64,000 bases of DNA from Pseudooceanicola nitratireducens (GCF_900109195.1 NZ_FNZG01000003.1:372001-436000); one strand, 5' to 3'; shown: positions 28,158-37,080, counted from the stretch's first letter. The notes: generated by a model not told the origin, from the sequence alone. A program made the numbers and translations.

Positions 28158-28545
28158 GGTTACCCCCCTAGGTAATTTACCATTGAAAAAAGTTACACAA
28201 TTGCCGAGTGAATGATCGACGGAATGCATTTTAAATCTACCCGCCCCTCGCCTGTAAAGGGGCTTTGCAATTTACGATTTTCCCGTAAAGCGTGTACTGC
28301 AACCGCAAAGACCGCCCGTCGCGCAGCACGGCATCCATCGCAGGCGCACATCCGGGCGAAACCCGCAAACTGCAAATAATTTTGCTTCACACCCCTAAAA
28401 ACAGGACGATTTGCAAAACTTTGCAGGACAGAAAGGGGCATTTCTGCAAATATTCCGCGCCAAAGCGCCGCGCCTGCAGCCAAGGTGCTTGCCACGTGCG
28501 ACCCCGCTATCCTACGACTTTCCCATGTCGGAGGAGGACCGAAAC
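28158..28545. promoter_or_regulatory. Control region of prpE with TTTGCAAA-type boxes
   Basis: An AT-rich 388-base region between the VPLPA gene and prpE. It holds several matches to TTTGCAAA: TTTGCAAT (28264-28271), ACTGCAAA-N4-TTTGCTTC (28369-28388), a perfect TTTGCAAA (28410-28417) with TTTGCAGG two bases on (28420-28427), and TCTGCAAA (28443-28450). From memory, TTTGCAAA-N4-TTTGCAAA is the site of PccR/ScfR, the short-chain acyl-CoA regulators of Rhodobacter. On the other side GGTAATTTACC (28171-28181) lies next to the VPLPA gene start. Confidence 0.65.
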
Positions 28546-30435
28546 ATGGGATACAAAGACGTCTATGCAAAATGGCAAAGCGACCCCGAAGCCTTCTGGA
28601 TGGAGGCGGCCGAGGCCATCGACTGGGATGTGAAACCCAGCAAGGCTCTCGATGACAGCAAGGCGCCGCTTTACGAATGGTTCACCGACGCCAAGGTGAA
28701 CACCTGCTACAATGCAGTCGATCGCCATGTGGAACAGGGCCGCGGCGAACAGACGGCCATCATCTACGACAGCCCCATCACCGGCACCAAGCGCTGGATC
28801 AGCTACAATGAATTGCGCAATCGTGTCGCCACTCTGGCCGGGGCCCTGCGGGCCAAGGGCGTGGAAAAGGGCGACCGCGTCATCATCTACATGCCGATGA
28901 TCCCTGAAACGCTCGAGGCGATGCTGGCCTGCGCCCGGATCGGCGCGGTGCATTCGGTGGTCTTCGGCGGCTTTGCCTCGAACGAACTGGCCGTGCGCAT
29001 CGACGACGCCAAGCCCAAGGCGATCATCGCCGCCTCTTGCGGGTTGGAGCCGGGCCGCGTCGTCCATTACAAGCCGCTCTTGGACGGGGCCATCGACCTG
29101 GCCACGCACAAGCCCGACTTCTGCGTCATCTTCCAGCGCGAAAACGAAGTGGCAGAACTGACGCCGGGCCGAGACGTTAACTGGCACGGGTTCCAATACG
29201 GGGTCGAACCGGCGGATTGTGTGCCGGTCGAAGGCAACCACCCGGCCTATATCCTGTATACCTCGGGCACCACCGGCCAGCCCAAGGGCGTCATCCGCCC
29301 GACCGCCGGGCACCTGGTGGCGCTGAACTGGACGATGAAGAACATCTACAACGTCGATCCCGGCGACGTGTTCTGGGCCGCGTCGGACGTGGGCTGGGTC
29401 GTCGGCCACAGCTACATCACCTATGGCCCGCTGGTCCACGGCAACACCACCATCGTCTTCGAGGGCAAACCCGTCGGCACCCCCGACGCCGGCACCTTCT
29501 GGCGCGTGATCTCGGAACATAAGGTCAAAAGCTTCTTCACCGCCCCCACGGCCTTCCGCGCAGTCAAACGCGAAGACCCCAAGGGCGAATTCATCAAGAA
29601 ATACGACCTTTCCTGCCTCAAGACGATCTACCTGGCCGGCGAACGCGCCGACCCGGACACGATCAACTGGGCGCATGAGAAAACCGGCCTGCCGATTATC
29701 GACCATTGGTGGCAGACGGAATCCGGCTATCCCATGGTGGCCAACCCCATGGGCATCGAACACCTTCCGGTAAAGGTCGGCTCTCCTTCCGTTGCGATGC
29801 CGGGCTATGACGTGCAGATCCTGGACGAGGCCGGCAATCCGATGAAACCCGGTGAGCTTGGAGCCATCGCGATCAAGCTGCCCCTGCCCCCCGGCACCCT
29901 GCCCGGCCTTTGGAACGCCGAAGACCGGTTCCGCAAATCCTATCTCACCACCTTCCCCGGCTATTATGAAACCGGCGATGCGGGCATGATCGACGAGGAC
30001 GGCTATCTGTACATCATGGCGCGCACCGATGACGTCATCAACGTCGCCGGCCACCGCCTGTCCACCGGCGGGATGGAGGAAGTCCTGGCCGCCCACCCCG
30101 ACGTTGCCGAATGCGCGGTAATCGGCGTGACCGACCAGCTGAAAGGTCAGCTGCCCGTGGGCTTCCTGTGCCTGACCACCGGCGTGAACCGCCCGCACGA
30201 CGAAATCGTCAGCGAAGCGGTCAAACTGGTGCGTGACCAGATCGGCCCCGTCGCCGCGTTTAAGCTGGCCGTGGTGGTGGACCGTCTGCCCAAGACCCGG
30301 TCGGGCAAGATCCTGCGCGCCACGATGGTCAAAATCGCCGACAGCGAGGACTTCAAGATGCCGGCAACGATCGACGACCCGGCCATCCTGGACGAAATCA
30401 GGGACGCTCTGAAAACCATCGGCCTGGCGAAGTAA
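28546..30435 (+). CDS. prpE: Propionyl-CoA synthetase
   Basis: A 629-residue AMP-forming synthetase activating propionate to propionyl-CoA. Family marks: YDSPITGTKRWISYNEL, the ATP loop YTSGTTGQPKGVIRP (about residues 241-255), WWQTESGYP, and C-terminal KTRSGKIL whose Lys588 is catalytic and, in relatives, the acetylation target reversed by sirtuins. Length and N-terminus fit PrpE better than acetyl-CoA synthetase (about 650). The ATG at 28546 follows GGAGGAGG at ideal distance; seven in-frame residues upstream are disregarded. Its promoter carries TTTGCAAA boxes. A sirtuin gene lies 11 kb downstream. Product joins the methylmalonyl-CoA route. Confidence 0.92.
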   Translation: MGYKDVYAKWQSDPEAFWMEAAEAIDWDVKPSKALDDSKAPLYEWFTDAKVNTCYNAVDRHVEQGRGEQTAIIYDSPITGTKRWISYNELRNRVATLAGALRAKGVEKGDRVIIYMPMIPETLEAMLACARIGAVHSVVFGGFASNELAVRIDDAKPKAIIAASCGLEPGRVVHYKPLLDGAIDLATHKPDFCVIFQRENEVAELTPGRDVNWHGFQYGVEPADCVPVEGNHPAYILYTSGTTGQPKGVIRPTAGHLVALNWTMKNIYNVDPGDVFWAASDVGWVVGHSYITYGPLVHGNTTIVFEGKPVGTPDAGTFWRVISEHKVKSFFTAPTAFRAVKREDPKGEFIKKYDLSCLKTIYLAGERADPDTINWAHEKTGLPIIDHWWQTESGYPMVANPMGIEHLPVKVGSPSVAMPGYDVQILDEAGNPMKPGELGAIAIKLPLPPGTLPGLWNAEDRFRKSYLTTFPGYYETGDAGMIDEDGYLYIMARTDDVINVAGHRLSTGGMEEVLAAHPDVAECAVIGVTDQLKGQLPVGFLCLTTGVNRPHDEIVSEAVKLVRDQIGPVAAFKLAVVVDRLPKTRSGKILRATMVKIADSEDFKMPATIDDPAILDEIRDALKTIGLAK

Positions 30436-30442
30436 ACGGCGC

Positions 30443-30463
30443 GGTGCGTGCCCGGCACGCACC
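30443..30463 (+). terminator. Hairpin after prpE
   Basis: GGTGCGTGC-CCG-GCACGCACC is a perfect 9-base-pair stem 7 bases after the prpE stop. There is no T tract, so it may be a factor-dependent end or a 3' stabilising stem. Confidence 0.55.
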
Positions 30464-30679
30464 CACCCGCCTGTCTGAGCGCATGCGGCGTGCCTTTGCG
30501 GGCATGTGAGGCTTGCGCCCCGACGGGCCAACGCGGCGTGCCCCTTGGTACTGGCCTGCCGCCCCTTTCAGGTTTTCAAAACGAACCTCCGATTGCAAAA
30601 AACCGCCCTCGGCACGTGGAAACACGACACGGCGGCATCAAAAGCGCAATTTTGTAAAACAAATTACCTCGGCCGCGAA

Positions 30680-30718
30680 AAAATTATCTTTGTATTAACT
30701 TTTCCTCGCGATAATTTT
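30680..30718. promoter_or_regulatory. AT-rich inverted repeat before the VPLPA gene
   Basis: AAAATTATC and GATAATTTT are perfect 9-base arms 21 bases apart, about 100 bases upstream of the start codon in an unusually AT-rich island. Likely a regulator-binding site or a nucleoid-protein target. Confidence 0.45.
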
Positions 30719-30820
30719 GCCTATCAGACCAATTAAAACTGATTCCCAGCCCCGCATCGCTTGCGGATTTCGCCGGCATTTATTGCCTGCCGGCCTCTCT
30801 CGCTTTTGACTGGATTGACC

Positions 30821-31561
30821 ATGATTAAATTCCTCGCCGCTGCGGCCTTTGCCGCAACGATCGCTACAGCTGCGTCTGCCGGAACCTATGTTGCCGTGGA
30901 TTTCGACCGGAACGCAGACCTTTTCCCGCTAACCGACGGCTGGCTGCCCTTCACGCCGGCCCCCGGCACCGACATGACCGGCAACCAGGGCTCCACCGTC
31001 CCCTTCGATATCGTCGGCGACGGCAACGACGTCTGGAGCAGCACTGTCGGTGACTATGCCGGCACCAAGACGCTGAATGTGACCACGGACCTGTTCGGCG
31101 TGGACAAGATCTATACCCTGATCAACACCTTCTGGGGCAGCAGCATCACAGGCCTGACCTCGATCACCTTCAACGCGACCAATTCCGTCAGCCAGACCTT
31201 CGAACTGACCGGCGGTGTGGAAATCCGCGACTTCGCGTCCACCAGCTTCTCGAACACCACGACCAGCCCGAACACCTCGCTCTGGCATCTGAACGACAGC
31301 GGCTATTCTGTCGCCCGCCTCGACATGCAGGTCTTCGACCTGGAGGACGCTTTTCTTAGCGAAACGCTGACCAGCATCGTGCTGGAGGATAAAGGTCTGC
31401 ATTACCAAGCCCTTGGCCAATATGCCCACCGCGCCTTCGTGGCTGGCATCACCGCCGAAATCACCCCGGCGGTTCCGCTGCCCGGTGCTGCGATGCTGTT
31501 TCTCGGCGCGCTCGGCTCCCTCGGGGCGGTCCGCAATCGCAGGACGCGCCACAAGGCCTGA
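30821..31561 (+). CDS. Exported protein with VPLP-type C-terminal sorting tail
   Basis: A 246-residue exported protein: signal peptide MIKFLAAAAFAATIATAASA (20 residues), a Thr/Asn-rich beta body (YVAVDFDRNADLFPL, then repeated NTT and STSFSN segments), and a C-terminal tail VPLPGAAMLFLGALGSLGAV followed by RNRRTRHK. The motif reads VPLPG instead of VPLPA, a tolerated variant. The start is set at the signal peptide; the ribosome site is weak. It has its own AT-rich promoter region and is one of two such genes flanking prpE. Function of the body is unknown. Confidence 0.8.
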   Translation: MIKFLAAAAFAATIATAASAGTYVAVDFDRNADLFPLTDGWLPFTPAPGTDMTGNQGSTVPFDIVGDGNDVWSSTVGDYAGTKTLNVTTDLFGVDKIYTLINTFWGSSITGLTSITFNATNSVSQTFELTGGVEIRDFASTSFSNTTTSPNTSLWHLNDSGYSVARLDMQVFDLEDAFLSETLTSIVLEDKGLHYQALGQYAHRAFVAGITAEITPAVPLPGAAMLFLGALGSLGAVRNRRTRHKA

Positions 31562-31623
31562 ACCCGTCGGCATTCAAAAGTCACTTTACAAAGACGCCCC
31601 AAAGCAAAACGGGCCAACACAAA

Positions 31624-31647
31624 ACGGGCGGGGAAATCCCCGCCCGT
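31624..31647. terminator. Bidirectional terminator between VPLP gene and csbD-like gene
   Basis: ACGGGCGGGG-AAAT-CCCCGCCCGT is a perfect 10-base-pair stem between convergent genes. Four A on its left give a T run for the minus-strand CsbD transcript. Confidence 0.85.
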
Positions 31648-31677
31648 CTTCGTATCGGCACTGAATTCAGCACAGAT

Positions 31678-31875
31678 TCAGTGCTTCGCAATGAAGCTGT
31701 CTACTTCCTTCTCGGCCTCTTCCTTGGCATAGCCATAGCGTTCCTGCAGCTTGCCAACCAGCTTCTCGCGGTTGCCTGCGGCCACATCCAGATCATCATT
31801 GGTCAGCTTGCCCCACTGGGCCTGTGCCTCACCTTTGATCTGCTTCCAATTGCCTTCGATCTGATCCCAATTCAT
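31678..31875 (-). CDS. CsbD family stress-response protein
   Basis: A 65-residue hydrophilic helical protein with the family signature MNWDQIEGNWKQIKGEAQAQ at its start and the LVGKLQERYGYAKEEAEKEV region after it. CsbD-like proteins are abundant under general stress; their molecular action is unknown. GGAGGATATTGTGATG gives two possible starts; the ATG at 31875 has the better spacing (8 bases) than the GTG just before it. It has a single-gene transcript closed by a strong terminator. Confidence 0.93.
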   Translation of the reverse strand: MNWDQIEGNWKQIKGEAQAQWGKLTNDDLDVAAGNREKLVGKLQERYGYAKEEAEKEVDSFIAKH

Positions 31876-31992
31876 CACAATATCCTCCGTCAGGTTGCGT
31901 TACCTGACAAACCCGCGACGACGGGGAAATGTTCCGCGCTATGATCCAGCTGGCAATAGCCCGCGCAGACCGGCCCGGAATAGCGCAACCAA

Positions 31993-32748
31993 TCAGACGA
32001 ACTGCTCCTGGATCAGCCGTTCCTCCAATCCGTGGCCCGGATCAAAAAGCAAACGATGCACCACCTTGGGCTCCGACACGATCTCGACCGCGATCACATT
32101 AGGCACCGACCGGCTGTCCGCATCCGCCATGACCGGCCGCTTCTCGGGCTCCAGCACGTCGAACCGCACATGAGAGGCCACGGGGATCAGCGCCCCGCGC
32201 CAGCGCCGGGGCCGGAAGGGCGCAATCGCCGTCAACGCCAGCACGTCACTGTCGATCGGCAACACGGGCCCGTGGGCCGAATAATTATAGGCCGTGGACC
32301 CCGCCGGCGTGGCCACCAGCGCCCCGTCACAGACCAGCTCCTCCATCCGGACCTTGCCATCGACCGAAATCCGCAGCTTGGCCGCCTGGGGTCCGGCGCG
32401 CAGCAGCGAGACCTCGTTGATGGCCAGCGCCTGGGTCACCTTGCCGTCGGCCCGCGTCGCCTGCATGGCCAGCGGGTTGATCAGCGCCGTCTCGGCCCCG
32501 GCCAGACGCTCCAGCAGATCGTCGTCGTGATATTCGTTCATCAGGAAGCCGACCGTGCCCCGGTTCATCCCGTAGACCGGCGCGCGCAGACCTTGCGTCC
32601 GGTGCAGCGTCGACAGCATGAACCCGTCCCCGCCCAGGGCCACGATCACATCCGCATCCGCCTCCGAGACGTGCCCGTAACGCGCCACCAGCGCCTCGCG
32701 TGCCTCGCGGGCCCTCGGCCCCCGGCTGGCGACAAAGGCCAGTTTCAT
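31993..32748 (-). CDS. nadK: NAD kinase
   Basis: A 251-residue enzyme phosphorylating NAD to NADP. The catalytic GGDG sits in [10 protein letters not shown] (about residues 38-47) and the second motif NEVSLLRA at about 110; [15 protein letters not shown] forms the substrate site. I start at MKLAFVAS (32748) because GGAGGG is 6 bases upstream, whereas it abuts the earlier ATG at 32754 without spacing. It is divergent from glyA. Together with nadE further on, the window holds two steps of NAD(P) supply, not in one operon. Confidence 0.95.
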   Translation of the reverse strand: MKLAFVASRGPRAREAREALVARYGHVSEADADVIVALGGDGFMLSTLHRTQGLRAPVYGMNRGTVGFLMNEYHDDDLLERLAGAETALINPLAMQATRADGKVTQALAINEVSLLRAGPQAAKLRISVDGKVRMEELVCDGALVATPAGSTAYNYSAHGPVLPIDSDVLALTAIAPFRPRRWRGALIPVASHVRFDVLEPEKRPVMADADSRSVPNVIAVEIVSEPKVVHRLLFDPGHGLEERLIQEQFV

Positions 32749-32888
32749 GTCCATCCCTCCGGTCCCGCGGCTTTGTTCGGTCCACTCATCCCCTTAGATA
32801 CCAACCATAAAATGATCCGCGCCACCACCCCTGCCGCAATCAGTCGCCATAGCGTCACTTTCGCCCCTTTTCGCGCGACCAGCTATCC

Positions 32889-32894
32889 TATAAT
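32889..32894 (+). promoter_or_regulatory. Putative -10 box of glyA
   Basis: A perfect TATAAT stands 32 bases before the glyA start in otherwise GC-rich sequence. The expected -35 position holds no good TTGACA match, so the promoter is tentative. Confidence 0.4.
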
Positions 32895-32926
32895 CAACCC
32901 GCCAAATGCACCTGGGAGACGACGCC

Positions 32927-34219
32927 ATGAAAGACATCAAGGACGCAGGCTTTTTCACCGAAGCGCTTGAGACCCGTGACCCCGAAATTTTCGGCGCGAT
33001 CCGCAACGAACTTGGCCGCCAGCGCGACGAGATCGAGCTGATCGCCTCGGAAAACATCGTATCCGCCGCCGTGCTCGAAGCACAGGGCTCGGTCATGACC
33101 AACAAATACGCCGAAGGCTATCCGGGCAAACGCTACTACGGCGGCTGCCAATACGTCGACGTGGCCGAGACCCTGGCCATCGAACGCGCCAAGGAACTTT
33201 TCGGCGCGGCCTATGCCAACGTGCAGCCCAACTCGGGCTCCCAGATGAACCAGGCCGTGTTCCTGGCGCTGCTGCAGCCCGGCGACACCTTCATGGGCCT
33301 CGACCTGAACTCCGGCGGTCACCTGACCCACGGCTCCCCGGTCAACATGTCCGGCAAATGGTTCAACGTGGTGTCCTACGGCGTGCGCCAGCAGGACGAG
33401 CTGCTCGACATGGACGACATCCGCGCCAAGGCGCTGGAGCATAAGCCCAAGCTGATCGTCGCCGGCGGCACCGCCTATTCCCGCGTCTGGGACTGGCAGG
33501 CCTTCCGCGACATCGCCGATGAGATCGGCGCCTACCTGATGGTCGACATGGCCCATATCGCGGGCCTTGTCGCAGGCGGCGCACATCCCTCGCCGATCGG
33601 CATCGCCGATGTAGTCACCACCACCACCCATAAATCCCTGCGCGGCCCCCGTGGCGGCATGGTCCTGACCAACGACGAAACCATCGCGAAAAAGATCAAC
33701 TCCGCCGTCTTCCCCGGCCTCCAGGGTGGTCCGCTGATGCATGTCATCGCCGCCAAGGCCGTGGCCTTCGGTGAAGCCCTGCGGCCCGAGTTCAAGGACT
33801 ACGCCGCCCAGGTCGTCAAGAACGCCCAGGCCATGGCGGATCAGCTGATGAAGGGCGGGATCAACATCGTCTCCGGTGGCACCGACAACCACCTCTGCCT
33901 CGCCGACCTGCGCCCCAAAGGCGTCACCGGCAAGGCGGCCGAGGCCGCCCTGGGCCGCGCCCATATCACCTGCAACAAGAACGGCGTGCCCTTTGACCCC
34001 GAAACGCCCTTCGTGACCTCCGGGATCCGCCTCGGTGCCCCCGCCGGCACCACCCGCGGCTTCGCCGAGGCCGAGTTCCGCCAGATCGCCGACTGGATCG
34101 TCGAAGTGGTCGACGGTCTCGCCGCCAACGGTGCCGACGGCAATGCCGAGGTCGAGGAAAAGGTCAAGGCCGAGGTCTCGGCCCTCTGCGCCAGGTTCCC
34201 GCTCTACGCCGACATGTGA
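32927..34219 (+). CDS. glyA: Serine hydroxymethyltransferase
   Basis: A 430-residue PLP enzyme interconverting serine and glycine with tetrahydrofolate, the main source of C1 units. Marks: [24 protein letters not shown], and [13 protein letters not shown] whose Lys binds PLP (about residue 235). The start at 32927 follows CTGGGAGACGACGCC; seven residues upstream in frame are not needed. Single gene with a strong terminator 25 bases after the stop. Confidence 0.97.
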   Translation: MKDIKDAGFFTEALETRDPEIFGAIRNELGRQRDEIELIASENIVSAAVLEAQGSVMTNKYAEGYPGKRYYGGCQYVDVAETLAIERAKELFGAAYANVQPNSGSQMNQAVFLALLQPGDTFMGLDLNSGGHLTHGSPVNMSGKWFNVVSYGVRQQDELLDMDDIRAKALEHKPKLIVAGGTAYSRVWDWQAFRDIADEIGAYLMVDMAHIAGLVAGGAHPSPIGIADVVTTTTHKSLRGPRGGMVLTNDETIAKKINSAVFPGLQGGPLMHVIAAKAVAFGEALRPEFKDYAAQVVKNAQAMADQLMKGGINIVSGGTDNHLCLADLRPKGVTGKAAEAALGRAHITCNKNGVPFDPETPFVTSGIRLGAPAGTTRGFAEAEFRQIADWIVEVVDGLAANGADGNAEVEEKVKAEVSALCARFPLYADM

Positions 34220-34243
34220 TCCCACACCGGCACGGCAACACCA

Positions 34244-34270
34244 AAAGGCCCCGCACCCCGCGGGGCCTTT
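34244..34270 (+). terminator. Rho-independent terminator of glyA
   Basis: AAAGGCCCCGC-ACCCC-GCGGGGCCTTT, 11 perfect pairs, followed by CCCTTT. Confidence 0.88.
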
Positions 34271-34280
34271 CCCTTTGCCC

Positions 34281-34313
34281 TCTTTGGTTTTCCCAAATAT
34301 CCCCGCCGGAGGC
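34281..34313 (-). repeat. Recurring TATTT 3'-flank element, copy e
   Basis: CTTTGGTTTTCCCAAATATC followed by CCCGCCGGAGGC. Orientation matches the minus-strand gene ending at 34406. Confidence 0.6.
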
Positions 34314-34405
34314 ATCCGCCGCCCGCCAAGACCCGCCACGCTCGATCAAGCGCACCACCTAAGCGAGGCGCGCACGTCAGGGCGCGACGAGCAGCCGCAA
34401 AACGG

Positions 34406-34792
34406 TCAGATCCAGCCGCGCCAGCGCGCGAACAGCACCACAAGCGTGAAGAACAGCAGCAGGTTGAACGCAAGCGAGGCCGCGGCCCCGATCACCCAGC
34501 CCTTGCGCCGGTCCTTCATGTCGACCGATTTGGCACCATCGATCACGCGGTCCAGCGCCCGGTGCACCCGTGCCCAGTCGACCTGAAGCCGCAGCTGCGG
34601 ATGCCCCGCCAGCTGCTGCGCCGCCAGAACCTCGCGCCCCGCCTTGCGGGCCCGGCGCGGCAGGCGACGGCCTGCGCGGGCCAGCGCCACCTCGAACCCG
34701 GCGGGCTTGCCGCCAAAGGTCTTGCGCAGGGCCGCCTCGGCCTCGTCCAGCCGGGTCTCAAACGTCTCTTCGGTTCTCAAAACGCGTGCCAT
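34406..34792 (-). CDS. Hypothetical protein with a C-terminal membrane helix
   Basis: A 128-residue protein: a basic, helical cytoplasmic part (residues 1-95, rich in Arg and Ala, ETRLDEAEAALRKTFGGKP) and one C-terminal membrane helix (about 105-125, ASLAFNLLLFFTLVVLFARW). It is tail-anchored in layout. The start is uncertain: the frame is open to 34861, and I chose MARVLRTEE at 34792 because upstream residues look like the control region of the divergent hydrolase gene. No family recognised. Confidence 0.65.
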   Translation of the reverse strand: MARVLRTEETFETRLDEAEAALRKTFGGKPAGFEVALARAGRRLPRRARKAGREVLAAQQLAGHPQLRLQVDWARVHRALDRVIDGAKSVDMKDRRKGWVIGAAASLAFNLLLFFTLVVLFARWRGWI

Positions 34793-34902
34793 GCCAATGC
34801 CATACCGCCAATCCAATCGCCGGACAATCCTTCCCAACATATCCGCCATGCGCCGCACCAAGGCCTCTGGTCGCCGCCCATCCCCCGCGCTACTGTCGCG
34901 CC

Positions 34903-35694
34903 ATGCTGACGACCATTGTCCATGACGGCCCCGAAAAAGACTCCGACGCCCTGCCGCCCCTTGTCATCGCGCATGGGCTCTTCGGCTCGGCCCGCAACTG
35001 GGCCGTGATCGCCAAACGGCTCTCCGCCAAGCGCCGGGTCATCGCCGTGGACATGCGCAATCACGGCAACAGCCCGCATTACGACACCCAAAGCTATGCC
35101 GACATGGCCGGCGACCTGGCCGAGGTTCTGCAGGCCCATGGCACCCCCGACCTTCTGGGTCATTCCATGGGCGGCAAGGCCGCGATGACCCTTGCGGTGA
35201 CCCACCCCCAGGCGCTGCGCCGCCTGGTCGTGGCCGACATCGCGCCCGTGGCCTACACCCATACCCAGACCGACAAGATCGACGCGATGGAGGCCGTGGA
35301 CCTCGCCCCCCTCACCCGCCGGTCAGAGGCGCAGGAAGCCCTGGCCGAACAGGGCATCGACGAAGGCCTTCAGGCCTTCCTGACCCAATCCCTTGATCTC
35401 ACGGAAAAACGCTGGCGCTTCAACCTGGCCACCCTGCGGCGCGAAATGGACAAGATCGTCGGTTTCCCCGAGCTCACCGGCCAGTTCGACGGCCCGACCC
35501 TGTTCCTGACCGGCGGCGACAGCCCCTACGTGCTGCCCGAGCACCGCGCACGGATCAAATCGCTCTTTCCCCGCGCGCGTTTTGCCAAGATCCCCGGCAC
35601 CGGCCATTGGCTTCACGCGGAAAAGCCCCGCGATTTCGAGGCCACCGTCGACGCTTTCCTCTCGGCTCCAGATCCTTTGGCCGACCGGAGCTGA
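34903..35694 (+). CDS. Alpha/beta-fold hydrolase (YbfF-like esterase)
   Basis: A 263-residue hydrolase. The oxyanion segment VIAHGLFGSARNWAVI, the VDMRNHGNSPH loop, the nucleophile elbow GHSMGG (about residues 84-89, Ser86) and the terminal GTGHWLHAEKP with the catalytic His are all present. These features match the YbfF family of short acyl esterases or thioesterases. Start at 34903 gives the normal family length. It is divergent from the membrane-anchored hypothetical gene and followed by a small convergent gene. Confidence 0.9.
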   Translation: MLTTIVHDGPEKDSDALPPLVIAHGLFGSARNWAVIAKRLSAKRRVIAVDMRNHGNSPHYDTQSYADMAGDLAEVLQAHGTPDLLGHSMGGKAAMTLAVTHPQALRRLVVADIAPVAYTHTQTDKIDAMEAVDLAPLTRRSEAQEALAEQGIDEGLQAFLTQSLDLTEKRWRFNLATLRREMDKIVGFPELTGQFDGPTLFLTGGDSPYVLPEHRARIKSLFPRARFAKIPGTGHWLHAEKPRDFEATVDAFLSAPDPLADRS

Positions 35695-35718
35695 CCGGAA
35701 CTGACCGGGGCTGCCCCC

Positions 35719-35898
35719 TCAGGCCATCAGGCGTTTCGTCACCGCATAGGTCACTGGAACGGCCAGAATTCCCCCGATCGCGGCAGCGATCAGGATGGGG
35801 CGCAATGTGTCATGCCCCGAGACAAGCGCCACCACGATGCCGGACCCCGCCAGCGTGGTACCGATCAGCGAAAAAAGCATGGATGCCAGACGCAGCAT
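35719..35898 (-). CDS. Small two-helix membrane protein
   Basis: A 59-residue protein with two hydrophobic segments (MLRLASMLFSLIGTTLAGSG and ILIAAAIGGILAVPVTYAV) and a basic C-terminal KRLMA. GGAGGACGGGTC precedes the ATG at ideal spacing, so this start is preferred over an upstream one at 35940. Small proteins of this kind recur in Rhodobacteraceae and are sometimes labelled CTP synthetase in databases, which the sequence does not support. Function unknown. Confidence 0.75.
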   Translation of the reverse strand: MLRLASMLFSLIGTTLAGSGIVVALVSGHDTLRPILIAAAIGGILAVPVTYAVTKRLMA

Positions 35899-36044
35899 GA
35901 CCCGTCCTCCGTTTTGGAAACTGCCCGCATAGCCTAGCAAATACGGCGCAATCCCGGATTGATCTGGATCACAGCCGCCTGATCGGACGACGCAGATTTC
36001 GAACCATCCGCCAGCGTCCGGCGCGGGGCACGCCCCGCCCCCTG

Positions 36045-36911
36045 TCAGAACGCCGGAAGCGACGTGCTTACAGCCGGTTCCACCACGCCGCTGCCACCGA
36101 TCGGGTCCCGAGCGCGGCCCAGTTCTTCGGCCACAAACCCCGATAGGCTATCGGAAATCGACGTCGGGAATTCGACCTGAAGCGCGTCGATTTCGCCATC
36201 GACCTGGGCCTCGATCTCGGCCAGGCTCAGCCCCTCGGACGCGATCCGTGCCACAAGCCGCACCAGACGCGCCTGCAAAACGTCCACAGGGATATGCCCA
36301 AGCTGGGGATTGTCGACCGTGGCCCGCGCCAGCCGAGAGGACACGACCGCCCTGTCGTCAGCAACCACCGGATCCGCAACCGGATCGCGCCGGGTCATCG
36401 ACCAGCGCGGTCCCCCCATGTAGACCGCCGCAAACATCGTCTTGGCCACCATGTCCGGGGTGCCGCCAACGCGCAGGGCCTCGTAAAACATGCGGTGCGT
36501 CTCTTTCCAGCTACGCGTGTGATAATAGGGCGCGTCCTCATTCCCGACGCCGCAATAGCTGTCGTGGATCGCCGCCGCCTTGGCAAAGGACGGATCGCGC
36601 GGCTGCCCGACCACCCGCACCAGCGCCGGCGGGATCGAGGCCCCGTCGGTCAGGATCCCCTGCGGTGCGATCCACAGCCGCCCGCCACGATCCACAAAGC
36701 GCAGCTCTTCGGCAAGCGGTTGAAATGGATAGGGTCGGCGCGGCAGATGCACCTCGCCTCGGGACAGGCGCAGCGGGGCATTCAGGAAGGCGCAGATCGG
36801 GCTATCGGCGCGCGCGCAATAGCTGTCATCGGGACCAGCCGGGCCTGCACCGGTCTGGGCACAGGCTGCAAGTATCAGGGGAAGCGAAAGACAGATCAGA
36901 AAGTTGCGCAT
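36045..36911 (-). CDS. DUF1353 lipoprotein
   Basis: A 288-residue outer-membrane-type lipoprotein. Signal peptide MRNFLICLSLPLILAAC with lipobox LAAC and acylated Cys17. Residues 60-180 match DUF1353 (GILTDGASIPPALVRVVG, AAIHDSYCG, THRMFYEALRVGG), a domain also found in phage proteins. The conserved His and Asp residues suggest a metal or hydrolytic site, but activity is not known. The TTG six bases upstream is ignored in favour of this ATG. Terminator and lepA lie upstream of it on the same strand. Confidence 0.82.
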   Translation of the reverse strand: MRNFLICLSLPLILAACAQTGAGPAGPDDSYCARADSPICAFLNAPLRLSRGEVHLPRRPYPFQPLAEELRFVDRGGRLWIAPQGILTDGASIPPALVRVVGQPRDPSFAKAAAIHDSYCGVGNEDAPYYHTRSWKETHRMFYEALRVGGTPDMVAKTMFAAVYMGGPRWSMTRRDPVADPVVADDRAVVSSRLARATVDNPQLGHIPVDVLQARLVRLVARIASEGLSLAEIEAQVDGEIDALQVEFPTSISDSLSGFVAEELGRARDPIGGSGVVEPAVSTSLPAF

Positions 36912-37055
36912 CTTCAAAAAGTCGGTTGAAAAGTCGGTATGTGATGCCGCGCAGAATTACCAATTCCCAACAAAGTTCAAGACCTGCCGCCACGCGACCC
37001 GGCGGAACTTGCATCAATCGGTGTTCGCCCGGCGATCGATCACCCCGAAAAGGAA

Positions 37056-37080
37056 AAAGCCCCGCCAAAAGCGGGGCTTT
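37056..37080 (-). terminator. Rho-independent terminator of lepA
   Basis: AAAGCCCCGC and GCGGGGCTTT are perfect 10-base arms around CAAAA. The A5 on the left becomes a T run on the minus strand, 30 bases after the lepA stop. Confidence 0.92.

Larger units (their letters stand above)
30436..30820. other. AT-rich region between prpE and the VPLPA gene
   Basis: No gene in 385 bases. It begins with a perfect hairpin (30443-30463) after prpE. The stretch 30590-30740 is much richer in A and T than anything nearby and contains the inverted repeat AAAATTATC/GATAATTTT (30680-30688 and 30710-30718), probably an operator of the VPLPA gene that follows. Confidence 0.6.

Noticed and set aside
32749-32926. 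A riboswitch before glyA.
   Set aside because: The leader from the putative -10 box to the start is only about 30 bases, too short for an aptamer.
35940-36010. A TTCGAA-containing stretch that reads like a tRNA T-loop on the minus strand.
   Set aside because: The flanking bases cannot form a T stem (GATGG against TCTGC), and no acceptor or anticodon arm is found.
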